From the NCBI GenBank assembly GCA_009779405.1, contig WREI01000010.1:1-51439 (forward strand): DNA of 51,439 nt. The letters run 5' to 3'. The DNA comes from Clostridiales bacterium. GTDB taxonomy: Bacteria; Bacillota; Clostridia; Christensenellales; CAG-138. Below the pieces are notes generated by a model that did not search any database, was not told where the DNA came from, and saw only the letters and a list, made by a program, of their open reading frames with translations. Within the stretch, counting starts at the first letter, position 1. Every line of letters starts with the position of its first letter. A program made the position numbers and the translations under genes. Shown in pieces: positions 26,926 through 36,015 of the stretch.

Positions 26926-28740
26926 TTAATCAATCCTAATCCCAAACACCTCTTGCCCGCGGCTGCCGATGACGATGATATTGTTGAACACGGCGGGGGA
27001 GGCTTCGAAATTGCTCTTCGTGGGTTTTATCCGGGCGAGTTCGACACCCGTCAACCCATCCAACAGATAGAGATAGCCGCCGGAATCGGCAATCAGCACA
27101 TAGCCCTTGGGGTGCGTGTCCTGGGAATAGACCAGCACGGGCGAGCTCCAGGTATAGTACTCCATGGGGAATTCCCACTTGCGCTCAAAGGTGTCCTTGT
27201 CGAGCGCGAGCAGGATACCCGTATCCTTATCGGGCGTGCGGGCATAGGGGACGAAGACCAGGTCTTCCACATTAGTTCCCGCTTTGCCGAGGGCGACCGT
27301 CGCCTGTATGCCGCCGGATATGCCGTTCACCGTGTGCACGGTGAGGGGATAGTCGCGGGTGATATCGCCCGTCATGGCGTTGATACGGAAGAGCGGGGTT
27401 CGACCCGTCTTATCCGACTTCGCGGTGAAGTGCAGGGAGGTGCCGACATAGAGGTATGCCTCGGTCTCCGAGCGCACATCGAGCACGGGCGAACCGTTGG
27501 TATCGTCCTTCGTATCGGCGATCCACTTGGTCTCCATGGTGCCGAGGTCTATACACTGGAAGAGCCCGTCGTTGGACGAGAGGTAAATGCAGCCATTCCA
27601 AATGACGGCGCTGCCCTCATAGCCCAGCCAGGGTATGGCCGTCTGGTCTATCTTGGCAGAGGACCTGTTCGACTCATAGCGCTTCTTTACAATCTCGCTC
27701 GGGTTGACCGAGACGGTACCCGCAACCTGGTCGTACTGCATATTCAATTTCATGGTGTAGAGCACGCCGTTTTCACCGGGCCAGATCAGGAGATCGTTCT
27801 TCTCGTCGATCAGCGGCGCACTGTCATAGGCATAGAACTCGCGCTGGGCGAAGGAATCCGCGCCCTGCTTGCCGAACTCATAGAGCCGCGTGCCGTCGAT
27901 CAGCGAATAGATCATTGCGCGGGACTTCTGCGCGTCGTTGTCATATTCGTCACCGCTGCCGAGATAGAGCAGGGGAACACCGCGCGGGTCTAAACTGCCC
28001 GTGCCTTTGAAGGGCATGCCGACATTGATGGGGTCGCGGGTCTCCTTGCCGTCTTCCAGGTCGAAGAAATATACATAACCGTCCATGGTGGGATATATGA
28101 CCTCCACCAAGAGGGGCTTTGCCTTTGCCCAGTCGTGCATGTTCATAGTCTGCTTTACCTTATCCGGCCACTGAACCATGAGGGGCTGCCCCGTCCAGCC
28201 GCTGCCCGTCCAATTCTTCTCCGGGTTGTTGCGCGGCAGATATCGGGTGGGCTTCATCCATATCTGTTTGAGTTTCACGTTGTTCGGATCGATGGAGATG
28301 CTGCCGTGCGCCGCGCCCGTGCGCCAGTTGTCGCCGCGGAAGGTGATGACGCCCACGAGATTGGTATAGTCCGAAGCTTTGGGGAAATTGATCTCATATT
28401 TTCTCGCGAACGGCGCACCCTGCGTAAGCACCTCGCCGTCCACCTCTAAGAAGCTGACATAATTGTATCTTTCCGGCTTGGACGCCTCGATGGCATAGGG
28501 TGTCGGGCGCGGCGTGTCCGTGGGCCCCGGCGTTTCACCCGGCCCCGGTGTGGCCGTCGTCCCCGGCTCGGGTGTGAGTTGTGCCGGTTGAATGCCTTGT
28601 ATACAGCCGAGTCGCTGTGCCGTGAATACGATAACCAGCACCAGCGCCACGAGCACCAGAAGCATGATGAGCAGCGACAAGAAAAAGCGTGGGTGCACCT
28701 TAACCTTGCGCTTTTTCCCCTTATACGGATCGTAATCCAT
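26926..28740 (-). CDS. Membrane-anchored PQQ-type beta-propeller protein
   Basis: A 604-residue protein with a short basic cytoplasmic start, one membrane helix (FFLSLLIMLLVLVALVLVIVF), a Pro/Thr/Gly linker (about residues 70-85), and an extracellular repeat domain. The repeats follow the PQQ/quinoprotein propeller pattern (IPWLGYEGSAVIWNGCIYLS, NAMTGDITRDYPL, WSSPVLV, SGGYLYLLDGLTGVEL). These folds often serve as binding platforms; nothing here shows that PQQ is bound or that a dehydrogenase is present. Strong AGGAGG precedes the ATG. It is a tandem paralogue of the next gene, sharing GWTGQPLMVQWP and MDGYVYFFDLEDG, and the two are probably cotranscribed. Confidence 0.85.
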   Translation of the reverse strand: MDYDPYKGKKRKVKVHPRFFLSLLIMLLVLVALVLVIVFTAQRLGCIQGIQPAQLTPEPGTTATPGPGETPGPTDTPRPTPYAIEASKPERYNYVSFLEVDGEVLTQGAPFARKYEINFPKASDYTNLVGVITFRGDNWRTGAAHGSISIDPNNVKLKQIWMKPTRYLPRNNPEKNWTGSGWTGQPLMVQWPDKVKQTMNMHDWAKAKPLLVEVIYPTMDGYVYFFDLEDGKETRDPINVGMPFKGTGSLDPRGVPLLYLGSGDEYDNDAQKSRAMIYSLIDGTRLYEFGKQGADSFAQREFYAYDSAPLIDEKNDLLIWPGENGVLYTMKLNMQYDQVAGTVSVNPSEIVKKRYESNRSSAKIDQTAIPWLGYEGSAVIWNGCIYLSSNDGLFQCIDLGTMETKWIADTKDDTNGSPVLDVRSETEAYLYVGTSLHFTAKSDKTGRTPLFRINAMTGDITRDYPLTVHTVNGISGGIQATVALGKAGTNVEDLVFVPYARTPDKDTGILLALDKDTFERKWEFPMEYYTWSSPVLVYSQDTHPKGYVLIADSGGYLYLLDGLTGVELARIKPTKSNFEASPAVFNNIIVIGSRGQEVFGIRID

Positions 28741-28766
28741 GCCTGTTTCCTCCTGTTATTTTCCGA

Positions 28767-30527
28767 TCAGTCGATGCGGACGCCAAAGATGCCCTTTGTG
28801 CGCGTGCCTATGACCAGAATGTTGTTAAAGGCGGATGGAGATGCCTCCATATTCCCGCCGAGTGTGAGTTTGTCGCAGATTTCGCCGCTGCGCCCGTCGA
28901 TCAGCAGAATATTGCCGTTTCGGTCGCATTGGATGAGATAGCCCCGGCCCGATGCGTCATAGAGGGCAAGCGGGGAGCTCCAGGTATAGGCGGGCAGGGC
29001 GAGGTTCCAGAGGAGTTCGCCCGTCGCGCGGTCAAAGGCCAGCAGCCAACCCTCGTTTACGCCGCTGCCCACGCTGGCGAAGTTGAAGAACACCAAATCG
29101 GACAGTTCCTGCTCGCCCAGAACCGGACTGCCCATCGCGCCGCCCGTGATGGCTTGGCCCGTATACACTTCGCGGTCATATTGCCAGAGTATCGACCCGT
29201 TGCGGGCGTCGAGCTTATACACGCCCGCCTTGCCGCGCCCGTTCTTGGCGGTCGCGTCCACGGTCGCGCCGACATAGAGGTAGGCTTCGCCGTCCTCCGT
29301 CAGCTCCAGCGCGGGTGAAGCGTTGGTGTCGTCGCGCAGATCCTGCACCCAGACCACGGACATACGGTTGAGGTCGACGCATTGGAAGAGCCCGGAATTA
29401 TCCGACAGATAGGCATAGCCCGCGTATGCGGCACAGCTGCCCTCATAGCCCAATTTGAATTTGCCGCTCCGGGTCCTGTCTGCGCTGTAGCGCATCTTCA
29501 CGATCTCGTCCGGCGTCACGGAGAAGCGCCCGCTGTCGGGGTCAAAAGCGGTATGCAGGCGCAGGGTATAGAGCAGCCCGTTCTCGCCGGGATAAATGAG
29601 GGTATCGGTTGCGGCATCGACGATGGGCGCGCTGTCATAGCAGTGCCAGGCGCGGTGGGCAAATTTTTCTTCGCCGTCCTTGCCGAATTCATAGAGCACG
29701 CTCCCGTCTGTCAGCGAGACGATAAAGACGCGGCTCTTTTGGGATGCGCTCGCATACATATCGCCGCTGCCGAGATAGAGCAGGGGATAGCCGCGCGGGT
29801 CTAAACTGCCCGCGCCCTTGAACGGAACGCCGAGCGAAAGCTTGTCCCGCGTAGGCGCGCCCGTCTCCAAATCCAGAAAGTAGATATACCCGTCCATCGC
29901 GGCATAGATGACTTCGACCAATTCATCCTTTTCGATGGCCGCGGCGTGCATGTTCATCAAATCCTTGGTCTCGCGGGGCCACTGCACCAGCAGGGGCTGG
30001 CCCGTCCAGCCGTTGCCCGTCCAGCTGCCGCTTTCCGGGCTGCTGATGCCCTTGGGCAAGGAGCGGGTGGGGACATTCCACAGCTGTTTCAGTTTTTGTT
30101 CGCTGATCTCGGCCACGCCATAGGCGGCATTGCCGCGGAAATTGTTCGCGCGGAAAGTCAGCACGCCGGGCAGATAGCTGTATTCGCTTGCGTCCGTCAG
30201 GGAGATGGGCTCTTCGCGGCGATATTCTTCGACCGTGCGGCCCTCATATTCCACCTCGCAGACAAAGCCCCGGTTTTCGGGGCGGCTGTCGGCGACCGCC
30301 GTCGCAAAGGGCGTCGGTTCGGGCGTGGGCGCGGGGGTGGCCGGGGGCGTGGCGGTCAGTTGGACGATGATGCTTTCGGCGGTCGGACGGGGCGGCAGGG
30401 TAGGCAGGGGCGCACCCTGCGTATTTTTATCCGCAAGGCTTTGGCATGCAAAACAAATTGTAAAGAGTGCGAAGGGCAAAAGCAGTGCCCTGTACAGGCT
30501 TGCGCGCGGCCTTGCGTGCTTCCGCAT
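28767..30527 (-). CDS. Exported PQQ-type beta-propeller protein, paralogue of the neighbour
   Basis: A 586-residue protein. The start is MRKHARPRASLY with GGAGGGG 8 bp upstream; the track's earlier Met is less likely. A signal or anchor segment (LLLPFALFTICFACQS) is followed by a Thr/Pro linker and the same propeller architecture as the 26926-28740 product: GWTGQPLLVQWP, MDGYIYFLDLETGAP, GSLDPRGYPLLYLGSG and a final FGVRID shared by both. A weak lipobox (CFAC) leaves open whether it is a lipoprotein. The substrate or partner is unknown. The pair may form a wall-associated complex or sense extracellular polymer. Confidence 0.82.
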   Translation of the reverse strand: MRKHARPRASLYRALLLPFALFTICFACQSLADKNTQGAPLPTLPPRPTAESIIVQLTATPPATPAPTPEPTPFATAVADSRPENRGFVCEVEYEGRTVEEYRREEPISLTDASEYSYLPGVLTFRANNFRGNAAYGVAEISEQKLKQLWNVPTRSLPKGISSPESGSWTGNGWTGQPLLVQWPRETKDLMNMHAAAIEKDELVEVIYAAMDGYIYFLDLETGAPTRDKLSLGVPFKGAGSLDPRGYPLLYLGSGDMYASASQKSRVFIVSLTDGSVLYEFGKDGEEKFAHRAWHCYDSAPIVDAATDTLIYPGENGLLYTLRLHTAFDPDSGRFSVTPDEIVKMRYSADRTRSGKFKLGYEGSCAAYAGYAYLSDNSGLFQCVDLNRMSVVWVQDLRDDTNASPALELTEDGEAYLYVGATVDATAKNGRGKAGVYKLDARNGSILWQYDREVYTGQAITGGAMGSPVLGEQELSDLVFFNFASVGSGVNEGWLLAFDRATGELLWNLALPAYTWSSPLALYDASGRGYLIQCDRNGNILLIDGRSGEICDKLTLGGNMEASPSAFNNILVIGTRTKGIFGVRID

Positions 30528-30597
30528 TTTGGGTGCCCCTCCTTTCCCGATACTACATGTGGGATGGCCCGCATCCCGGTTCTGCATAAAAATAAGA

Positions 30598-30631
30598 ATC
30601 CATACTAAGATGTTCGCATCTTATCATGGAT
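30598..30631. promoter_or_regulatory. Inverted repeat (extended hairpin) upstream of the propeller gene
   Basis: TAAGATGTTCGCATCTTA is a perfect 7-bp stem with a TTCG loop, extended by the outer ATCCAT/ATGGAT pair. It lies 71 bp before the ATG of the divergent PQQ gene and could be an operator or a 5'-UTR hairpin. No function can be assigned from sequence. Confidence 0.5.
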
Positions 30632-30780
30632 GTTTGAACAGATTTTTATAGAAATGTAAACAGTTTTTACGAAGAATAGCGAAGCGGGTCGAATGTTTAA
30701 TTATGCATACGGCGCAATTTTATGCAGAAAGGAAAATCATGTCTCCGCGCCGAAAAATAAAGAAAGCAGACGCGAAAGAC

Positions 30781-30808
30781 TTGCACTTCTCGAAATTTCG
30801 GCTATACT
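30781..30808 (+). promoter_or_regulatory. Sigma-A promoter of the AAA/DUF4143 ATPase gene
   Basis: TTGCAC (30781-30786), 16 bp, then TATACT (30803-30808), which lies 40 bp upstream of the ATG at 30849. Confidence 0.75.
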
Positions 30809-30848
30809 ATAAGTGCGGTTTACAATCAGCCGAAAAAAGGAGACCTGC

Positions 30849-32069
30849 ATGTATATCCAACGACATATAGAGGAAGTATTGAAAAGCGCTATCCATGAAA
30901 AGGGCGCTCTCTGCGTGACGGGGGCGCGGCAGGTCGGGAAATCGACCGTCCTGCAAACGCTCTTCGGCGAACACAGGGCGCTGAGCTTGGACGAGAGCCG
31001 CCTGCGCAGGCTGGCCACGGAGGAGCCCGAGGCCTTCTTCGAGCAGTTTCCGCCGCCCGTCTTTGTGGATGAGATTCAATATGCTCCCTCGCTGTTTCCC
31101 TATATCAAAATTCACATCGACAGAACCGGGGCAAAGGGCGCCTTTCTGCTCTCCGGTTCGCAGCGCTATGAAATGATGGCCAATATCACCGAGAGTTTGG
31201 CGGGACGCATCAACCTGATAGACCTCTATGGGCTTTCCATGCGCGAAATTTTGGGCGATCCCTTCCGTGGCGAGTTCCTGCCCACGCAGGAATACCTCGA
31301 TGCACGCAAACCCCGCCCGGTCGCTTATAACGAGCTGTGGGCGCATATCTGGCGCGGCTTTTTCCCCGAAATCGTGGGGAGTGGCACGAATTGGCGCCGC
31401 TTTTACGCGAGCTATGTGCGCACCTATTTGGATCGCGACGTATCAAAACTGGCACAGGTGGGCGATTTGCTGAAATTCGAACAGTTCATGGTCGCGATGG
31501 CGGCACGCACAGGCCAGCTGCTCAATATCGGTGATGTGGCAAAGGACACGGGCATCAGCCGTCAGACCGCCGAAAAGTGGCTCTCGGTGCTGGTTGCGTC
31601 CAACCTCGTCTTTATATTGCAGCCCTATCACAACAGCGTCCTGCAGCGCTTGATCAAGACGCCGAAGGCCTATTTCCTCGATACCGGCTTAGCTGCCTAT
31701 CTGGTCGGCTGGGACAACGCGCAAGTACTGCAAAACGGGGCGATGGCGGGCGCAATGTTTGAAAGCTTTGTAATAAGCGAAATCCTCAAATCCTGGACGA
31801 ACGCAAGCGGCGTGACGCCCTCGATGCGCTTCTTCTTCCTGCGTGACAGGGACGGCAACGAAATCGATTTGCTCATCCAACACAACGGCGTGCTCTACCC
31901 CATCGAAATCAAGAAGCACATCCATTGCGATAAACACGACATCGCCGCATTCAAGCAATTAGAAAAAATCCCCGGCATGCAGCGCGGCGACGGTTGCGTC
32001 ATCTGCATGGCAGGGGATGTATTTCCAATCACCAAACGCGACAGGGCGGTCGGGGTGTGCTATTTGTAA
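30849..32069 (+). CDS. AAA_14 ATPase with DUF4143 domain
   Basis: A 406-residue cytoplasmic protein of a common, poorly characterised family. The start MYIQRHIEE has AAAAAAGGAG upstream and is preferred to the track's 30813. The N-terminal AAA_14 domain has Walker A GARQVGKST and Walker B PPVFVDEIQY. The DUF4143 part includes FYASYVRTYLDRDVSKL, a winged-helix-like segment (TGISRQTAEKWLSVLVAS), and FFLRDRDGNEIDLLI, which resembles a PD-(D/E)XK-like region. These proteins are widespread in bacteria and archaea and often scattered between mobile or defence genes, but no activity has been generally established. Codon use is like its neighbours. Confidence 0.9.
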   Translation: MYIQRHIEEVLKSAIHEKGALCVTGARQVGKSTVLQTLFGEHRALSLDESRLRRLATEEPEAFFEQFPPPVFVDEIQYAPSLFPYIKIHIDRTGAKGAFLLSGSQRYEMMANITESLAGRINLIDLYGLSMREILGDPFRGEFLPTQEYLDARKPRPVAYNELWAHIWRGFFPEIVGSGTNWRRFYASYVRTYLDRDVSKLAQVGDLLKFEQFMVAMAARTGQLLNIGDVAKDTGISRQTAEKWLSVLVASNLVFILQPYHNSVLQRLIKTPKAYFLDTGLAAYLVGWDNAQVLQNGAMAGAMFESFVISEILKSWTNASGVTPSMRFFFLRDRDGNEIDLLIQHNGVLYPIEIKKHIHCDKHDIAAFKQLEKIPGMQRGDGCVICMAGDVFPITKRDRAVGVCYL

Positions 32070-32081
32070 TGCGCAAAAACA

Positions 32082-33401
32082 TCACCCCACATAGAAATGT
32101 ATACCCAACAGATGGAATATTTGTTGGCACATGGCCTTGAAACGTGCGTTATACGAAAAGGGGGACTGCCCGCCGCAGATATAATGCGCCCCGTCTATGC
32201 TGATATCCAGATAGACATACTTGTCGAATTCATAGCTGGCGAAGCCGAGATTGTCCGGTATTTGCAGTAAATTGTAATTGGAAACCAGTCGCTGCACTTC
32301 CCGCATTTGCGCATCGGAGAGCGTTATATCTTCAAAGACGGGCGCGCCAATCCCGTTAGGCAGACTATCGATCTGCGGTTCGCCCGCAGACAGGCGTATT
32401 GCGCGGAAGAAGTCCTCTTTTGGTTCCTTATAGTAAATAACCAATGCATCATAGTCTATCGCTTCCTTGTCATAATCGAAATTGTCCACACCATACGCCG
32501 CGCAGAACGCCGCCAGCTGCGCGGGGCTTCGCGCTTCTTCAAAGATCACTTTGATCTCGTACTCTTCCAGCTCAAAATAGAGAAAGGGCGATGCGCTGAT
32601 CGGCAGTGCCCGCGGATTGTACTCCCTTTCCGCTTTTTCCCGGAGTGCCAGGATCTCTTCTTCCGTCAGGGATCTGTCTAAGTAGAGCGTGATCTCTCTG
32701 CCGCAAATATAGTTCGAGGAACGGCTGAAACTGCAATCGGAGCTGCCAAAATACGCGCCCAGAGCCTTCAGTTCTTCCACAAAGGGGATAAAGTAATCGT
32801 CGGGTTTATATTTGCCGATGGGGCCTTCGCTCCAAAAAGCCTGTTCATAATCCCTTTTGTTTTCCGCGTCGAAAATATATTCCAACTCAATGCCGGGCTT
32901 CGTTTCGAGTATATCGTCAGTGGGCAGATAGGCGTTGTAGCCGTCCCCGCGCAATTGTGCCTGCAAGCTGTAATAGTCCGTGCGGCTCTTCACATAAAAG
33001 GTGTAGATATATTTCTTATACTCCTCCTTGCGAAACGCGCCCGCAATCCGCAGCGCCCGCGGCTCATATTCAGAGGGATAGGCGATATTGGCCAAAAGGC
33101 CGTATTCGTCGAGGAACCAAATGCGCGGCTGGTCCTCCGCCCTGTCGCCCATATGCTCCGACACCCACATGAAACATCTCTGCAAGGCCTTACAATCGCG
33201 CGCGTTGTCCACCACATAGTATTCGTGCGAATGGCTGTCCCCGATAACCACGCGCGTGACCCGATCATTCGGGCCGAACAAAAGAAACTCTTCCGCGTGC
33301 AAAAAGCAAAAAGCGAAGCCGCCCGCAAGCCCGCAGAGCAGCAGGATGGTCAGAATGATGAGGATGGTTTTTGTTATTCTGCGATTTTCGGGTTTTGGCA
33401 T
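32082..33401 (-). CDS. Membrane-anchored protein of unknown function
   Basis: I do not recognise this 439-residue protein. It has a basic start, one membrane helix (TILIILTILLLCGLAGGFAF), and a long extracellular part rich in Tyr, Asp, Glu and Phe. Cys pairs (for example SSDCSFSRSSNYICG) could form disulfides. Several segments (DRSLTEEEILALREK and LSDAQMREVQRLVSN) look helical and could be protein-interaction regions. It is convergent with the ATPase gene, ending 12 bp away. No start-site problem is seen. A role at the cell surface is all that can be said. Confidence 0.6.
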   Translation of the reverse strand: MPKPENRRITKTILIILTILLLCGLAGGFAFCFLHAEEFLLFGPNDRVTRVVIGDSHSHEYYVVDNARDCKALQRCFMWVSEHMGDRAEDQPRIWFLDEYGLLANIAYPSEYEPRALRIAGAFRKEEYKKYIYTFYVKSRTDYYSLQAQLRGDGYNAYLPTDDILETKPGIELEYIFDAENKRDYEQAFWSEGPIGKYKPDDYFIPFVEELKALGAYFGSSDCSFSRSSNYICGREITLYLDRSLTEEEILALREKAEREYNPRALPISASPFLYFELEEYEIKVIFEEARSPAQLAAFCAAYGVDNFDYDKEAIDYDALVIYYKEPKEDFFRAIRLSAGEPQIDSLPNGIGAPVFEDITLSDAQMREVQRLVSNYNLLQIPDNLGFASYEFDKYVYLDISIDGAHYICGGQSPFSYNARFKAMCQQIFHLLGIHFYVG

Positions 33402-33521
33402 GATTTGTGTTTCTCCAATTCACGGACACGCAATGCGTGATTCGGCATAATGGCATATGCGTTTACTGAGACATTTTTATATATCGAACGGATACGGGCG
33501 ATTGCCCCTTCAACGCACAAA

Positions 33522-33550
33522 CCGGCAGGGGACAAGGATCCCGCTGCCGG
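33522..33550 (-). terminator. Probable terminator hairpin of nrdD
   Basis: CCGGCAG...CTGCCGG with an inner GGGA/TCCC makes a long GC-rich hairpin 22 bp beyond the nrdD stop on the minus strand. The T tract after it is short, so termination is likely but not typical. Confidence 0.55.
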
Positions 33551-33571
33551 ATATAATACGCCATTACGTTG

Positions 33572-35683
33572 TTACGCCCCCACTACCTCATCATCCGGCG
33601 CGGCGCCCAGCACGAACTTCTTGCGCAGTATATACTCCTCCTTCTTCCCGGGGTTGTAATTCTGCACGGGGCGGAGGTACCCGACCACGCGGCTCCAGAC
33701 CTCGGTCTCGCGGCCGCACTCGGGGCAGCTGAACTGCTCGCCTGCGAGGTAGCCGTGTTCGTGGCAGACCGAGAAGGTCGGCGTCAGGCTGATATAGGGC
33801 ATCTTGTAGCGCTCAAAGACCGTGCGAATCAGGGTCTTGGCGGTCTCGATATCCTCTAATTTCTCGCCGAGATAGAGGTGCTGCACGGTGCCGCCCGTAT
33901 ACAGGCTCTGCAGCTCATCCTGTAAATCCATACACTCGAAGATATCCTCCGTATAGGTCACGGGCAGCTGGGAGCTGTTCGTATACTGCGGCTCGTCCAT
34001 GCCCGACTGGATGATGTCGGGATAGTGTTGGCGGTCGAGCCGCGCGAGACGATAGCTGGTACCCTCGGCGGGCGTGGCTTCGAGGTTATAGGAATGCCCG
34101 GTCTCCGCCTGGAACTGCACCATCAGTTCGCGCAGGAAGTGCATCACATCCAGCGAAAACGCCAAACCCTGTACACTGCCGATATCCTTGCCGATGAAGT
34201 TGAGACAGCACTCGTTCATGCCGACGAGCCCGATCGTATTGAAATGGTTGGTCCAATATTCGCCCGTGCGTTCCTTGACCTTGCGCAGATAGAACTGCGA
34301 ATAGGGATACAATCCGTGCGCGGTCTGCCCCTCGATGATCTTGCGCTTGATCTCCAAGGAGTCCATGCCCAACCGTGCCACGCGCTCCAAACGCTTATAG
34401 AAATCGTCTTCGCTTGTGGCAAGGTAGCCGAGACGCGGCAGGTTGATGGTATAGACCCCGATGCTGCCCGTCATGGGGTTGCTGCCGAACAGGCCGCCGC
34501 CGCGCTTGCGCAGTTCGCGGGTGTCGAGGCGCAGGCGGCAGCACATGGAAACCGCATCCTCGGGCGAGAGGTCGGAATTGATATAGTTCGCGAAGTAGGG
34601 GATGCCGTACTTGCAGGTGATGCGCATAAATTCGTCGACCACGGGGCTGTTCCAGTCGAAATCCTTCGTGATGTTCAGCGTCGGGATCGGGAAGGTGAAG
34701 ACCCGGCCCTTGGCATCGCCTTGCAGCATGACGGCGCAGAAGGCGCGGTTGAATATATCCATCTGCTCCTGAAAATCGCCGTAAGTCTTGTCCATATATT
34801 CGCCGCCGATCACAACCGGTTCGTCCTTGAGCGTGCGCGGCACCTTGATATCAAAGGTCAGGTTGGAGAAGGGGCATTGGAAGCCGACGCGGGTGGGGAC
34901 GTTGATATTGAATACAAACTCCTGAATACACTGCTTGACCTGCTCGTAGTCCATCTTGTCATAATAGAGGAAGGGAGCGCAATAGGTATCGAAGCTGCTC
35001 CAGGCCTGCGCGCCCGCGGTCTCGCCCTGGGTCGTGAAGGTCGAATTGACCACCTGCCCCAAGAAGGAGCGCAGATGTTTGGCGGGCTTGCTCTCCACCT
35101 TGCCCGGCACGCCGCCAAAGCCCTCGGAGAGCAGTTGGCGCAGGTCCCAGCCCGCGCAATAGGGGCCGAAGAAGCCGAGGTCGTGGATATGCGCTTCGCC
35201 GCTCTCGTGCGCCTTGCGTATGTCCTCAGGATAGATCTCATAGAGCCAGTATTTCTTCGTGAACGCTTCGCGGACATAGTTGTTCAGCCCGTTCACGCTC
35301 TTCTGCATGTTTGCGTTTTCCTTGATGCCCCAGTCCTTGTCGTCGAGATAATCGCCGAACATATCGATGGTCGCGCCAATGAGCGCGTTGATCTCACGCG
35401 CGCCGCGCCGCTTGTCGCGATAGAGGATATAGGCCTTGGCGGTCCTCGCGTGGCCCGCTTCAATCAGCACCTTTTCCACGACGTCTTGCACGGCCTCGAT
35501 ATCGGGCGTGGCATGGCTGTCATAGCGTTCGCCCAAAACGCGGACGACCTCGTCGGTCAAAACGCGGGACAGGTATTCATCGCTGCCGCCGACGGCGACC
35601 GCCGCCTTGAAGATGGCGTTCTGTATTTTATTCGGTTCAAAGGCCTCGATGCGCCCGTCTCTCTTGCGAATTTCTGTAATCAT
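33572..35683 (-). CDS. nrdD: Anaerobic class III ribonucleoside-triphosphate reductase
   Basis: NrdD reduces ribonucleoside triphosphates to deoxy forms with a glycyl radical under anoxic conditions. The 703-residue protein starts MITEIRKRDGRIEAF; GGAGGAGA precedes this Met, so the first ten residues of the track ORF are omitted. It contains an N-terminal ATP-cone (residues 1-95, allosteric site), the barrel, and a C-terminal zinc site (CHEHGYL...FSCPECG). The glycyl radical loop is SRVVGYLRPVQNYN near the end. The radical-SAM activase NrdG, normally adjacent, is not in this window. A candidate NrdR box lies upstream. Confidence 0.97.
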   Translation of the reverse strand: MITEIRKRDGRIEAFEPNKIQNAIFKAAVAVGGSDEYLSRVLTDEVVRVLGERYDSHATPDIEAVQDVVEKVLIEAGHARTAKAYILYRDKRRGAREINALIGATIDMFGDYLDDKDWGIKENANMQKSVNGLNNYVREAFTKKYWLYEIYPEDIRKAHESGEAHIHDLGFFGPYCAGWDLRQLLSEGFGGVPGKVESKPAKHLRSFLGQVVNSTFTTQGETAGAQAWSSFDTYCAPFLYYDKMDYEQVKQCIQEFVFNINVPTRVGFQCPFSNLTFDIKVPRTLKDEPVVIGGEYMDKTYGDFQEQMDIFNRAFCAVMLQGDAKGRVFTFPIPTLNITKDFDWNSPVVDEFMRITCKYGIPYFANYINSDLSPEDAVSMCCRLRLDTRELRKRGGGLFGSNPMTGSIGVYTINLPRLGYLATSEDDFYKRLERVARLGMDSLEIKRKIIEGQTAHGLYPYSQFYLRKVKERTGEYWTNHFNTIGLVGMNECCLNFIGKDIGSVQGLAFSLDVMHFLRELMVQFQAETGHSYNLEATPAEGTSYRLARLDRQHYPDIIQSGMDEPQYTNSSQLPVTYTEDIFECMDLQDELQSLYTGGTVQHLYLGEKLEDIETAKTLIRTVFERYKMPYISLTPTFSVCHEHGYLAGEQFSCPECGRETEVWSRVVGYLRPVQNYNPGKKEEYILRKKFVLGAAPDDEVVGA

Positions 35684-35750
35684 AAATCTTCTCCTCCGTT
35701 TATATTCACCCAATGCCCCTTGGGATTTGTTCGTGTGCCTATCCTAACAG

Positions 35751-35766
35751 CCACTACATCTTGTGT
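35751..35766 (-). promoter_or_regulatory. Candidate NrdR box
   Basis: On the minus strand ACACAAGATGTAGTGG matches 13 of 16 positions of the NrdR box pattern as I recall it (acaCwAtATaTwGtgt). NrdR is the zinc/ATP-cone repressor of reductase genes. NrdR boxes usually come in pairs about 31 bp apart; the expected partner is not clear here. Confidence 0.5.
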
Positions 35767-35951
35767 CAAACGTATATGTTTACATCTATATGTGGGATTA
35801 TGCAGTCTTATGCGTGCATAAAATTCCTGCCGCACTGCATAGAAAGCGCGCAAACGCAGTGTTTTCAAGGGTTATCGGCGCATACGCGCAAAGTCTCATG
35901 CATACGGCCCATGCATAGCTTTTCATTTTCCCTGCATGCCTATGCGTTTTG

Positions 35952-36015
35952 TTCAAAAACTGTTCAAAGTTACATTCATAACTCGTTCATAAAGCCCGTC
36001 CAAGCGTAACATAAT
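35952..36015 (+). promoter_or_regulatory. Four direct repeats and a -10, possible OmpR/PhoB-type operator
   Basis: TTCAAA at 35952 and 35963, and TTCATA at 35975 and 35986, are spaced 11, 12 and 11 bp. The last repeat occupies the -35 position for CATAAT at 36010-36015. Such 11-bp-periodic direct repeats overlapping a -35 are typical of activators of the OmpR/PhoB family. The regulator itself is not in the window. Confidence 0.5.

Larger units (their letters stand above)
30528..30848. other. Divergent intergenic region with a hairpin and promoter
   Basis: This 321-bp gap between the divergent PQQ-propeller and ATPase genes contains a perfect stem-loop (30598-30631) and the ATPase promoter (30781-30808). 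A short ATG frame at 30739 with an AAAGGA site would give about 43 residues overlapping the ATPase start, but it has no recognisable homology and is not called as a gene. Confidence 0.6.

Noticed and set aside
25786-27993. 735-residue plus-strand ORF across the EEP and PQQ genes
   Set aside because: It covers parts of two well-supported minus-strand genes in the opposite direction and has no protein-like motifs.
30739-30870. A 43-residue ORF with an AAAGGA ribosome binding site upstream of the ATPase gene
   Set aside because: It spans the ATPase gene's own promoter and start, is highly basic without motif, and has no homology that I can see.
35768-35793. Second NrdR box
   Set aside because: The near-palindromes do not fit the consensus well, and spacing to the first box is not the usual 31 bp.
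34025-35821. 598-residue plus-strand ORF opposite nrdD
   Set aside because: Shadow of nrdD, which has its ATP cone, zinc site and glycyl radical loop intact.
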